DNA from: Pannonibacter carbonis
GTDB lineage: Bacteria; Pseudomonadota; Alphaproteobacteria; Rhizobiales; Stappiaceae
Length of the DNA stretch: 64,000 bases
Direction: 5' to 3'
NCBI RefSeq assembly: GCF_003012935.1
Contig: NZ_PUDR01000011.1
Span: forward strand, 1 to 64,000
In this document: piece by piece, positions 56,410 to 64,000 of the stretch
Position numbering within the stretch: the stretch's first letter is position 1
How the letters are laid out: every line of letters starts with the position of its first letter
Translations under genes and position numbers: made by a program
Notes under the pieces: model-generated
Seen by the model: only the letters and a program-made list of their open reading frames with translations
Told to the model about the DNA's origin: nothing
Database searches by the model: none

Positions 56410-58026
56410 TTATGCCGCCTCATCCAGCCAGCCGCGCACGATGGTCACGGCCTCGGTCGGGTAATCTTCGATCATTGCGCCAACCTTGGCGATGGACGAG
56501 GCCTGCAGCGCGCCTTCGCGCTTGGCCTCTTCCAGCCACTCGATCACGATGCCGTCGTCCTCCTCGACCAGTTCACCGGCCGGCAACTCAGACTGGGCGA
56601 CCAGCGTTCCATCCGGAGCGATGACCAGTTCCTGGGCCGTCTTTTCTTCCGGCGTCACGATCCGCTTGAGCAGCGGGCGCACCACGAAGAGCAGCAGCAG
56701 CAACGAGATCAACATCAGCACGCCAAGCTCGGCAAAGCGCATGATGTCGTCGCGGGTGAAGTCAAACATGCCGGCTTCCGCCGTGTCGAAGTCCGGCTCA
56801 GGCGCGGTGGCAAAGCGCAGGTTCACGACCTCGACCACATCGCCGCGCGCCGCATCAAAGCCAACCGCCGAACGTACCAGCACGGAGATGCGATCCAGGA
56901 CCTCCTGCGGGCGCGGTGCATATTGCATCACGCCTTCCGCATTGGGCTCATAGATCCCGTCTACCAGCACAGCCACCGAAAGGCGTTTGACGCGGCCGGC
57001 CTCGATGACTTCGGTCCGGATCGCCTTGGACACCTCGAAGTTGACGATCTCCTCGGTCAGGCTGGATCCTTCGGTGTCGCCGCCGGCCCCGCCCGCATCC
57101 GCGTTCGGGATCTGGTTGCCGGCCGTCACACCGGCCTGCTGGTTGGTGCGGGTGGTGTTTTCTTCCTTGCTCTGGGTCGAGCGAACGACCTGGCCCTCCG
57201 GATCGAAACGCTCCTGGGTTTCGGTGATCCGGTTGAAATCAACGTCGGCTGCGACACGGACGCGGGCGCGACCCGGCCCGACCACGCTGTTGAGGATTTC
57301 CTCGATCTGGTTGCGCAGCCGCTGCTCGACCTCGAAGGTCCGCTCCTGAATCTTGCCGGCGGACATGTTGTCCGGATTGTCATCTCCGACGGTGGCCAGC
57401 AGGCGGCCGGCATCATCCACGATCGACACGCGCTCAGGCGTCAGGCCGTCAACAGCTGCGGCGACCAGATGCTGGATGGCCCGGATCTCGCTTCCACCGA
57501 GGGAGCCACGAACCTTGATCGCAATCGAGGCAGACGGCGGACGGACGTCGCGCTGGAACAGCTGGCGCTCCGGGATCACCAGATGCACACGCGCCGAGAC
57601 AATGCGGTCGATCGAACGGATCGTGCGCGCCAGTTCGCCTTCAAGCGCACGCAGGTGATTGATGTTCTGGACAAAACTCGTGGCACCGAGCGTATCGGAG
57701 CGGTCAAATATCTCGTAGCCGACCGAGCCTCCCGTCGGCAGGCCCTCCTCGGCAAGGCGCATGCGGGTGCGGGCAATCTGATCCTTCGGAATGAGGATGG
57801 TCGCCCCCTCCTGGCGCAACTGATAAGGGATCGCCAGTTGCTCCAGATTGTTGACGATCTGGGCGGAGTCCTCGATCGTCAGGTTCGAGTAGAGTTGCCC
57901 CATTTCCGGAGCGGTCACCCGGAAGATGATGAAGGCGAACATCCCGACCAGAATTGCCGCCACCGCGCCCATCGCGGCGATGCGCGTTGGACCCATGGTC
58001 CGAATGAATTCGATCAATCCGTTCAC
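56410..58026 (-). CDS. fliF: Flagellar MS-ring protein FliF
   Basis: 538 residues: transmembrane helix 1 (about 18-40), periplasmic ring-building domains RBM1-3 (about 45-430) including EGELARTIRSIDRIVSARVHL and the FEVEQRLRNQIEEILNSVVG segment, transmembrane helix 2 (about 441-460) and a short C-terminal FliG-binding tail (DDGIVIEWLEEAKREGAL). GTG 58026 (VNGLIEFIRTMG) has a GAGCGGG site upstream and matches relatives; an ATG-like start at 58086 would add 20 unlikely residues. It is first in the operon with fliG, fliH, fliN, flbD and flhA. A CtrA-like site is 107 bases upstream. Confidence 0.96.
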   Translation of the reverse strand: MNGLIEFIRTMGPTRIAAMGAVAAILVGMFAFIIFRVTAPEMGQLYSNLTIEDSAQIVNNLEQLAIPYQLRQEGATILIPKDQIARTRMRLAEEGLPTGGSVGYEIFDRSDTLGATSFVQNINHLRALEGELARTIRSIDRIVSARVHLVIPERQLFQRDVRPPSASIAIKVRGSLGGSEIRAIQHLVAAAVDGLTPERVSIVDDAGRLLATVGDDNPDNMSAGKIQERTFEVEQRLRNQIEEILNSVVGPGRARVRVAADVDFNRITETQERFDPEGQVVRSTQSKEENTTRTNQQAGVTAGNQIPNADAGGAGGDTEGSSLTEEIVNFEVSKAIRTEVIEAGRVKRLSVAVLVDGIYEPNAEGVMQYAPRPQEVLDRISVLVRSAVGFDAARGDVVEVVNLRFATAPEPDFDTAEAGMFDFTRDDIMRFAELGVLMLISLLLLLFVVRPLLKRIVTPEEKTAQELVIAPDGTLVAQSELPAGELVEEDDGIVIEWLEEAKREGALQASSIAKVGAMIEDYPTEAVTIVRGWLDEAA

Positions 58027-58132
58027 GTTTGCCCGCTCAACTTGTTTGCCCCGCCGCAGACACCAGGGGAATCGAATCCCCCGCATTGCCGACGCGCCAT
58101 TGTCCGATAGGCAAAATTTGCCCGCCAGAAGG

Positions 58133-58147
58133 TAAACAAGTTATTAA
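58133..58147 (-). promoter_or_regulatory. CtrA-like site upstream of fliF
   Basis: On the minus strand TTAA (58147-58144) - TAACTTG - TTTA (58136-58133), followed by CC, matches TTAA-N7-TTAACC with one change. In Caulobacter the fliF operon is directly activated by CtrA. The rest of the 376-base gap 58027-58402 holds the sciP terminator and one TTAACC element at 58239. Confidence 0.5.
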
Positions 58148-58329
58148 CGAATATCGGCGCCGCGAACGGGAATGGCTGTTTTCAGCCAGTTCTGACTGCC
58201 GCCTCATTTCGCAAAACGGTAGAAAGTGCCGAGCAGCATTAACCAATCACTCATATCTGGCGAAAGGCGGGACCGAATCCGGGCGCGAGGTCGCCCTACC
58301 TCCCTCTTGCCTCGCACGGCGATGGCCAT

Positions 58330-58358
58330 AAAAAAAGCCTGGCCGGTGGGCCAGGCTT
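58330..58358 (-). terminator. Intrinsic terminator of sciP
   Basis: On the minus strand AAGCCTGGCC, loop CACC, GGCCAGGCTT forms a perfect 10-base stem followed by TTTTTTTA. It lies 45 bases after the sciP stop. Confidence 0.92.
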
Positions 58359-58402
58359 AGGTGTTGGAGGTTCAGTCCGTGCGCGCGGGGGGCGCCGGGC
58401 TG

Positions 58403-58678
58403 TTAATTTCGGTACTGCTGAACCCGCGTAGCACGCAGGCCAGCCAGTCCGTGGCGCTCGATTGAGCTCTGCCAGGACAGAAACTCCTCAACCGTCAGCG
58501 TGTAGCGCTGGCATGCTTCCTCCAGCGACAACAAGCCACCACGAACTGCGGCGACGACCTCGGCCTTCCTCCGGATCACCCATCTCTTGGTGCTCGGAGG
58601 TGGCAGATCCGCAATCGTCAGCGGACTGCCGTCAGGCCCAATTACATATTTTACACGCGAACGAATTTGCTCGGTCAT
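58403..58678 (-). CDS. sciP: CtrA inhibitor SciP (DUF1153)
   Basis: 91 residues with the highly conserved core YVIGPDGSPLTIADLPPPST (about 11-30), then KRWVIRRKAEVVAAVRGGLL and SLEEACQRYTLTVEEFLSWQ, a helix-turn-helix. In Caulobacter SciP binds CtrA at promoters and blocks its recruitment of RNA polymerase during S phase. Start ATG 58678 gives MTEQIRSRV; a start at 58693 would add five residues. It sits alone, with its own terminator, between the fliF operon and flgD. CtrA-like sites lie upstream at 58733 and 58842. Confidence 0.96.
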   Translation of the reverse strand: MTEQIRSRVKYVIGPDGSPLTIADLPPPSTKRWVIRRKAEVVAAVRGGLLSLEEACQRYTLTVEEFLSWQSSIERHGLAGLRATRVQQYRN

Positions 58679-58732
58679 TGTACTCTCACACAAACCATGA
58701 CCAGGTTTAAAAGTGAGATTACACGCCGGGAT

Positions 58733-58747
58733 TTAAAATTTACCTAA
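58733..58747. promoter_or_regulatory. CtrA-like site upstream of sciP
   Basis: TTAA (58733-58736) - AATTTAC - CTAA (58744-58747), 55 bases upstream of the sciP start. It has one mismatch in the second half-site and lacks the CCAT extension. Confidence 0.4.
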
Positions 58748-58841
58748 GCAACGATACACCGATGATTAACCACGAAATTGCAATTTCTTCAGTTGTTATT
58801 AAAGTCTTCGTCGCGATTTGCATTGCCTTTGTTCGGACACA

Positions 58842-58860
58842 TTAACGCAGCGCTAACCAT
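58842..58860. promoter_or_regulatory. Strong CtrA-like site upstream of sciP
   Basis: TTAA (58842-58845) - CGCAGCG - CTAACCAT (58853-58860) matches TTAA-N7-TTAACCAT in all but one base. It lies 164 bases upstream of the sciP start and 91 bases beyond the flgD stop, in a distinctly AT-rich stretch (58694-58870). Confidence 0.6.
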
Positions 58861-58950
58861 GAAATGGCGGATGACGCAACGGCTTCAACAAAAAGGCGGC
58901 CGACGCGAAAGCGTCAGCCGCCAGACAGCAAAATGGAAGTACTGAAGATC

Positions 58951-59619
58951 TTAAAGGGCTGTCGAGGAAACCGACTTCACGGATGCGACCGGAATGCGGA
59001 CATCGCCGATTTTCAGGTATGCCGTGCCGCTGGAAATATCAACTTTGTCGACTTTTCCCTTCACTTCGGTCGTGACCGTCTGCTGATTGCTGCCGGAGTC
59101 AAAAACCGAGAACTTGACCGTATACGCTCCCGGGCCTGCAGTTCCGCCCTCGCTCATCTTGCCATCCCAAGTGTAGGTGCCGCTGCCCTTGTTGAGACTG
59201 ACGTCACCGCGATAGACCAGCGCACCGCCGGAGTTGCGCACCTCCACCGTACCTTTGGCATCGTTGGGGACCGAGTAGTTCCAGGTCGCCTGACCGTCAG
59301 CCATCATGGTCGTATCGCCTGAAGCCGAAACATAGGACCCCAGATACGATACATAACTGCTGGCCTGCCCCGACTGGATAACGCTGAGCAGGCTGGCAAG
59401 CTGTTCGTTGGTCTTAATCCCTTGCTCGACGGTCGAATACTGAACCAGCTGCTGGGTATATTGAGCCGGATCCATAGGCTCCAGCGGGTTCTGATTCTTG
59501 ATCTGCGTCGTCAACAAGGTCAAGAACAGATCATAGCTGCCGAACAGGGCCTTGCGGCTCTGTTCGGTTGCCGAGTTTCCGGAAGCTCCCGCTGTGCCGG
59601 CACTGCTGACTGTTGTCAT
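58951..59619 (-). CDS. flgD: Flagellar hook assembly protein FlgD
   Basis: 222 residues. The conserved N terminus (about 25-65) has the FlgD hallmark LFLTLLTTQIKNQNPLEPMD, required for hook capping, followed by a tudor-like/Fn3 C-terminal region (about 90-215) with GTYTWDGKMSEGG and KVDKVDISSGTAYLKIGD. It acts as scaffold for hook polymerisation outside the cell and is exported by the flagellar apparatus. AAGGAG precedes the ATG at 59619. The fliK gene lies upstream on the same strand, 149 bases away, so the two may be co-transcribed. Confidence 0.96.
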   Translation of the reverse strand: MTTVSSAGTAGASGNSATEQSRKALFGSYDLFLTLLTTQIKNQNPLEPMDPAQYTQQLVQYSTVEQGIKTNEQLASLLSVIQSGQASSYVSYLGSYVSASGDTTMMADGQATWNYSVPNDAKGTVEVRNSGGALVYRGDVSLNKGSGTYTWDGKMSEGGTAGPGAYTVKFSVFDSGSNQQTVTTEVKGKVDKVDISSGTAYLKIGDVRIPVASVKSVSSTAL

Positions 59620-59768
59620 GACACTTAAACTCCTTCAGTCGTTCCGCACTTCGGACAGCTTGCCGTTTCGATCAAACGCAGTGCAGCCCGGCCTTTTTTC
59701 TGGCGCGTTTCCAGCCGGAAACGCTGTTTCACTCATCTTGCCGGATGCCAAAGCACCAGCATCCAAGC

Positions 59769-62021
59769 TTAAATCCGAATATCGAGCCCGCCCGATGCGT
59801 TGCCCCGGTAAAGCTGTGCCACACGCTCGCTTGCAAGACGCTCAGCCTGGCTGGCATCGGCCTCAGCCGACTGTCCGTCACCGCCCTGCTGCCGCGAGCC
59901 ATTGTGATCGCTTCCCTCGCCACTGAACGAGAATGAACGCCCCCCCTCATCACGCAGCGAAAATTGCAGACTGCCCTGCTCCGCCTTCAGACCCGCCGCT
60001 TCCAGCGCCCGTTCCAGACTGCGCTGGTCACGCATGAACAGGTCGAGGGTTTCCGACTTGTCGACCGTCAGCTTGGCCTTGACCTCGCCATCCTTGGTGA
60101 CAGTCATCTCCACATCAATGCGGCCGAGTTCAGCCGGGTCGAGACGGATCTGGAACCGGCTCTGGCCCGGCCGGGCCTGCTGCTGCATCTGGGCCGCGAC
60201 CTGCGCTGCCGCGGCCTGGGCCATCTGTGGCCCCGGCAGGTTGGCGGCCTGCGCCTCGGCCCGGGTCATGGGTGTCGCGCCCCGCGCGCCGAACATCGCA
60301 TCAGCATCACTGAGGCTCTCGCCGAATTCAGCCGCCGCGGCGGCTGCCTCCATGGCAATGGCCAGTGCCGGAGCCTCCCCCCGCGACGAGCCGGCTGCCG
60401 CCTGGCCTGTCAAGCGGGCAGCCGCCTCATTTGAGCCGGCCGAGGCCGCATCGGCACCGGCGGTGCCGCGCAGCGACGAGCCTTGCATAAACTGTCCCTC
60501 GGCGGCGGCGGCAAGCCGATTGGCCAGAGGCGAGCGATCTTGCAGCTCAGCCAGATCCGTTGAATCGGGATCAGCAGCCAGAAGACTTGCCTCACTCGCC
60601 AGGCCCGAACGGGTGTTGGGCGCGCGGACAGGGGCCACTTTCGCAGCCTGCGTTGCCGCACCAGCAACCAGAACGGGCGCAGGATCCGCAACATCAAGGC
60701 CAGGCTCCTGAAGGCTGACCGCCTCGACATCAGCATTGGGACCGGTACTGGCCATGGCGAATTGCAGCAGATCCGGCCCTGAGCCGGCAGGCACCACGGC
60801 CGCCTGGGCCGGCGGCACGGTCTGGCTGTTTCCCGACTGGACTGGCTGGGTTGCCTGTGACTGGGCCGGCATGACTTCGGCCTTCAAGGTGAAGGCGCCA
60901 CCAACGGCCTCGGCGAGCCGGGCGAACAGCGGATTGACGTCAGCAGCGTCTGATGCCTGTGCCTGTGCCTGGACTTGTGCAAGCGCCACTGGCCGGACCG
61001 GTTCACGCGGATCGACCGTGCCTTCGGCTGTCGCCCCGGACTTGCCGGTCAGGCGCGCGGGATCAACAGGCTCAGGCGCGGCGAAAAACCGGCTTGTGCC
61101 GTCCTTGCCCGGCTCCGGAACCTGGGTTTCCCAGCTGCCGGGCATCGTCGGCACCGGCTTCGCCGTCAGGACCGGCGCCGCCTCGGCCTCGCCTGCAGGC
61201 GCCTCTGCGGCGGCAGCGGACTGAGCCGGGGCAGATGTCGGCGTCTCATCCCTGTCACCAGGCTGGGCTACGGGGAATGCCAGCGCTGCAGCCTTGACCG
61301 CAGGTTGCGCCATGCCGGGGGCCTGCGCCATGCCAGTGACCTGCGCCGGCATCTGGAGCTGAGGCCCCTGCGGTGCGCTTGCCCCTGTCGTCGGCGCGGA
61401 GCCGGACGGCCGGGCATCGGCCGCGACCTGCCCCGGGCCTGCAGGCCCCGCCGCATCGGACCCAGCAGCCCCGAAAGCAGTCTCGCCCGCGGCAACACCG
61501 GCCCGAGCTTCCGGCACCAGGGCCAGGGGGGCGGCGGGAACGGGCGGCTGCACCGGCACCGGCGGCATCAGCGCCGCCATGGCGAGGGCCGCCTCCAGAC
61601 TGGCAGTCTGAACATAGCCAGCTTCAAGATCAGCCATCCCTGGCGAAATCACTTCAGGCGCATCTGGCCCCGCCGCTGCAGCATCCGGCCCACCGGGCAC
61701 CTTGGCTTGCGCCGGAAGACCGGACGCATTGCCAGCGGAATCCGGGCCAGTGGAACCGGGCAGATCTGCCGCCGTCATGCCTTCCTGCAGCGGCACAGCA
61801 CCGGCAACAGGCACCGTGGCGCCCGGAAGACCGGCCACCTGCTGCGGCTGAGCGACCGCAGGCAAAACGGCAGCGCCGGACGAAGCGGCAGGATCGACTT
61901 CCAGCGCAGCCAGAAGACCGGCAAAGGCGCCGCTGGCCGCATCACCGGACGCAGGATCCGCGACCGCAGCACCGACACCCGCTGCACCCATTTGATCGAA
62001 CCGGAGCTGAAACGCCTGCAC
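59769..62021 (-). CDS. fliK: Flagellar hook-length control protein FliK
   Basis: About 750 residues. Most of it is a low-complexity Ala/Pro/Gln-rich region (about 1-580), as expected for the molecular ruler. The conserved C-terminal domain (about 610-710) reads RFQIRLDPAELGRIDVEMTV and LTVDKSETLDLFMRDQRSLE, followed by LERALEAAGLKAEQG. It switches export from hook to filament. The start is uncertain: GTG 62021 has GAGGG upstream, while ATG 61991 (MGAAGVGAAV) is an alternative. It is longer than many FliK proteins, the extra length lying in the low-complexity part. Confidence 0.93.
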   Translation of the reverse strand: MQAFQLRFDQMGAAGVGAAVADPASGDAASGAFAGLLAALEVDPAASSGAAVLPAVAQPQQVAGLPGATVPVAGAVPLQEGMTAADLPGSTGPDSAGNASGLPAQAKVPGGPDAAAAGPDAPEVISPGMADLEAGYVQTASLEAALAMAALMPPVPVQPPVPAAPLALVPEARAGVAAGETAFGAAGSDAAGPAGPGQVAADARPSGSAPTTGASAPQGPQLQMPAQVTGMAQAPGMAQPAVKAAALAFPVAQPGDRDETPTSAPAQSAAAAEAPAGEAEAAPVLTAKPVPTMPGSWETQVPEPGKDGTSRFFAAPEPVDPARLTGKSGATAEGTVDPREPVRPVALAQVQAQAQASDAADVNPLFARLAEAVGGAFTLKAEVMPAQSQATQPVQSGNSQTVPPAQAAVVPAGSGPDLLQFAMASTGPNADVEAVSLQEPGLDVADPAPVLVAGAATQAAKVAPVRAPNTRSGLASEASLLAADPDSTDLAELQDRSPLANRLAAAAEGQFMQGSSLRGTAGADAASAGSNEAAARLTGQAAAGSSRGEAPALAIAMEAAAAAAEFGESLSDADAMFGARGATPMTRAEAQAANLPGPQMAQAAAAQVAAQMQQQARPGQSRFQIRLDPAELGRIDVEMTVTKDGEVKAKLTVDKSETLDLFMRDQRSLERALEAAGLKAEQGSLQFSLRDEGGRSFSFSGEGSDHNGSRQQGGDGQSAEADASQAERLASERVAQLYRGNASGGLDIRI

Positions 62022-62254
62022 GAGCACCCTCACTTCACCGCCACCGCCACACAACGGCCCGAACATGCCGGGCACGGCGGATTTCACACACGAGTGCCAA
62101 TGCAATGCCCGCGCCAGTTTTCCTCAGGCTAAAATGCTGTTTTGAATCAAGAAAGTGGCAGAGGCCACCGCACAAGCCGCAGCAATCGCGCGCGGCCCAG
62201 CGGCAGAAGTTGCAGGCGCACCCGGCAGAGATTGCCGCCCCGCACCGGGCTGAT

Positions 62255-62283
62255 TTGGCTTTGGCCGCAAGTTTCTGTATAAG
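62255..62283 (+). promoter_or_regulatory. Candidate promoter of mnmA
   Basis: TTGGCT (62255-62260) and TATAAG (62278-62283) are 17 bases apart and point at mnmA, 145 bases away. The remaining 406-base gap between fliK and mnmA must also hold the fliK promoter; I found no convincing sigma-54 site for it. Confidence 0.6.
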
Positions 62284-62427
62284 CGGCGTGTTTCTCGCAA
62301 TCGGACCTGCCGGCCCTGACGTGCCTTGCCAAGGGCAAGCCACCCTGGCTGTGCGCCTGTTGCGGGGCGACATTTCATCCCCGACTGGCGGACCTTGACC
62401 CCGCCAAGGCGCAAGGATCGACCTCAG

Positions 62428-63636
62428 ATGCTGAATTCCCTCGACCTGCCGCGTGCGCCCAAGGACACGCGTGTGGTTGTCGCCATGTCCGGCGGCGTGG
62501 ACTCCTCCGTTGTTGCCGGCCTGATGCAGCGCGAAGGCTATGACGTCATCGGCGTCACGCTGCAGCTGTATGACCATGGCGCCGCCGTGCACCGCGCCGG
62601 CTCCTGCTGCGCCGGCCAGGACATCCACGATGCCCGCCGCGTTGCCGAACGGCTCGGCATTCCCCATTACGTGCTGGACTACGAGCGCCGCTTCAAGGAA
62701 GCCGTGATCGACCGCTTCGCCGACAGCTACATGAACGGCGAGACGCCGGTGCCTTGCGTTGCCTGCAACCAGACCGTCAAGTTCTCCGACCTCCTGGAGA
62801 CCGCGCGCACGCTGGGTGCCGACGTGCTGGCCACCGGGCACTATGTGCGCTCGGAGCAGGAGGGCGCGCACCGGGCGCTGTACCGGCCGGTCGATCTCGA
62901 CCGCGACCAGAGCTATTTCCTCTTCGCCACCACGCAGGCGCAGCTCGACTTCCTGCGCTTTCCGCTCGGCGGCATGGCAAAGCCGGCGGTGCGCGCGCTG
63001 GCACACGAATTCGGCCTCTCCGTCGCCGACAAGCAGGACAGCCAGGACATCTGCTTCGTGCCGAACGGCAAGTATTCCGACGTGATCCGCAAGCTGCGGC
63101 CGGAGGCAGCAGAGCCGGGCGAGATCGTGCATGTGGACGGGCGCGTGCTTGGCCGCCACGACGGCATCATCCATTACACCATCGGCCAGCGCCGCGGCAT
63201 TGGGGTGGCCACCGGCGAGCCGCTCTATGTGGTGCATCTCGACGCGCCGAACCGCCGCGTGCTCGTCGGCCCGCGCGAGGCGCTCGCCACCCGGACGCTG
63301 GAGCTGCGCGATGTCAACTGGCTGGGCGGCACACCGCTTGCCGAGACCATGAGCTGCGACGTCTTCGCCAAGGTGCGCTCGACCCGGCCGCCCACCCCGG
63401 CGCGGCTGACGCTGGACAACGGCCAGGCGCGGGTGGACCTCACCGACGGCGAGACCGGCGTCGCCCCCGGCCAGGCCTGCGTGTTCTTCGACAGCGACAG
63501 CCCCGGCGCGCGCGTGCTGGGCGGCGGCTGGATCGCCCGCGCCCGGTCGGTCGGCCTCACCGCCGCCCCGGACTTTTCCCGCGCGGAGGTGCGCACCCAT
63601 GCGGTGGCTGTCACCGCCACGCCCGTTCGCGGCTAA
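62428..63636 (+). CDS. mnmA: tRNA-specific 2-thiouridylase MnmA
   Basis: 402 residues. It thiolates uridine 34 of Lys, Glu and Gln tRNAs. The PP-loop ATP site [18 protein letters not shown] is at about residues 16-33, the first catalytic Cys lies in the [13 protein letters not shown] region near residue 112, the DRDQSYFLF segment follows, and the second catalytic Cys is in [16 protein letters not shown] near residue 211. The C-terminal beta domain is complete. ATG 62428 has a weak GGAT site upstream. The GCCAGQ insert near residue 60 is typical of the alphaproteobacterial branch. Confidence 0.97.
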   Translation: MLNSLDLPRAPKDTRVVVAMSGGVDSSVVAGLMQREGYDVIGVTLQLYDHGAAVHRAGSCCAGQDIHDARRVAERLGIPHYVLDYERRFKEAVIDRFADSYMNGETPVPCVACNQTVKFSDLLETARTLGADVLATGHYVRSEQEGAHRALYRPVDLDRDQSYFLFATTQAQLDFLRFPLGGMAKPAVRALAHEFGLSVADKQDSQDICFVPNGKYSDVIRKLRPEAAEPGEIVHVDGRVLGRHDGIIHYTIGQRRGIGVATGEPLYVVHLDAPNRRVLVGPREALATRTLELRDVNWLGGTPLAETMSCDVFAKVRSTRPPTPARLTLDNGQARVDLTDGETGVAPGQACVFFDSDSPGARVLGGGWIARARSVGLTAAPDFSRAEVRTHAVAVTATPVRG

Positions 63637-64000
63637 GACCAGCTCGTGATGAGCCTCACTCACCGGGAGTTGGGCCAAGCCCGGGCGGCGGTTGAGCCTT
63701 TTCAAGGCGTGCTTGCGTCAGCATCTCAGCGCCTTGGTACAAGCCCCGCCCCGGCACCCGGAACGCCGGGGCGTGGCCCCCTCCTCCTCCCCTGGAGCCG
63801 CCCCGGCCCGGCGCGGCGCGGCGACCGGCCAGGCCGGGTCTCGCTCCCCGGCACGTTCATCCACAGCCGGCAAAAAACTCTGATGCGGGAGGCCGCAAGT
63901 CCGCTTGACAGGCCGCCCCGCTCCTTTCTATAAGCACGCCACATCCGGCGTCGCACAAGACGCCGGTCCATCCGACCCCGGCACATTGGCCATGCAAAGC
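63637..64000 (+). promoter_or_regulatory. Gene-free end of the window with a strong outward promoter
   Basis: TTGACA (63905-63910) and TATAAG (63929-63934) are 18 bases apart (17 to CTATAA); TTGACA is a perfect -35. A start near 63941 would be followed by at least 60 bases of leader. Such strong promoters in alphaproteobacteria often precede rRNA, tRNA or ribosomal genes; the gene lies beyond the window. GC-rich hairpins occur at about 63756-63790. I see no gene in 63637-63900. Confidence 0.6.

Noticed and set aside
62080-62110. Sigma-54-like TGGCAC on the minus strand before fliK
   Set aside because: The -12 GC element is missing at the required spacing.
63637-63986. 86-codon minus-strand frame at the window end
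   Set aside because: Arg/Gly/Pro-rich translation of GC-rich DNA, overlapping the outward promoter, with no start signal.

Overview
The window is GC-rich, densely coded chromosomal DNA of an alphaproteobacterium, most likely a member of the Hyphomicrobiales (a Stappiaceae-like genome would fit). The reasons are the set of conserved genes (lgt-midA-pgeF, prs, rplY...pth...ychF, petABC, mbfA, bluB, a DUF1153/SciP protein beside a fliF-fliG-fliH-fliN-flbD-flhA operon), CtrA-type TTAA-N7-TTAA sites, and many palindromic intergenic repeats. This placement is inferred from gene content; no 16S sequence or phylogeny was available.

Layout: 1-451 repeat DNA; 452-5490 lipoprotein maturation (lgt), a MidA-type methyltransferase, pgeF, a creatinase-like M24 protein and a lipoprotein; 5741-6673 prs; 7114-10568 a MOSC protein convergent with a chemoreceptor operon that begins with a secreted Cache-type protein; 11002-16971 the conserved rplY...pth...ychF block, interrupted by an OxyR-like regulator with a divergent pair of small proteins and by an orphan PemK/MazF-like toxin; 17248-24709 FAA hydrolase, AraC regulator, the iron exporter MbfA, tandem MaoC proteins, bluB-apt, a LysE exporter and mtnP; 25143-27865 the cytochrome bc1 operon (read petA-petB-petC on the minus strand); 28168-34562 two related ABC exporters around a chemoreceptor and a DUF2177 protein; 34858-36373 trmL and hemF; 36380-43308 a MoxR/DUF58/BatA-DUF4159/VWA cluster; 43544-46266 DUF1285, a Nudix CoA hydrolase, DUF6111 and a CCA-adding enzyme; 46263-50691 small enzymes and uncharacterised genes; 50727-62021 flagellar genes with sciP inside; 62428-63636 mnmA and then a strong promoter firing out of the window.

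How it fits together: most genes are housekeeping (translation fidelity, tRNA modification, respiration, nucleotide salvage, haem and cobalamin). The regulatory interest is in the flagellar/cell-cycle end. There a CtrA antagonist (SciP), the transcription factor FlbD, basal-body and hook genes and several CtrA-like sites lie within 12 kb, including a full-consensus one at the start of an unknown 92-residue gene. No prophage, transposase, CRISPR array, rRNA or tRNA gene was seen. I found no clear multi-gene system that looks wholly new. The best leads are an OxyR-family protein that lacks the peroxidatic cysteine but keeps a near-consensus four-half-site OxyR box, a secreted Cache protein paired with a chemoreceptor, a 27-codon leader-like ORF before an ABC exporter operon, and small uncharacterised genes with well-formed signals.
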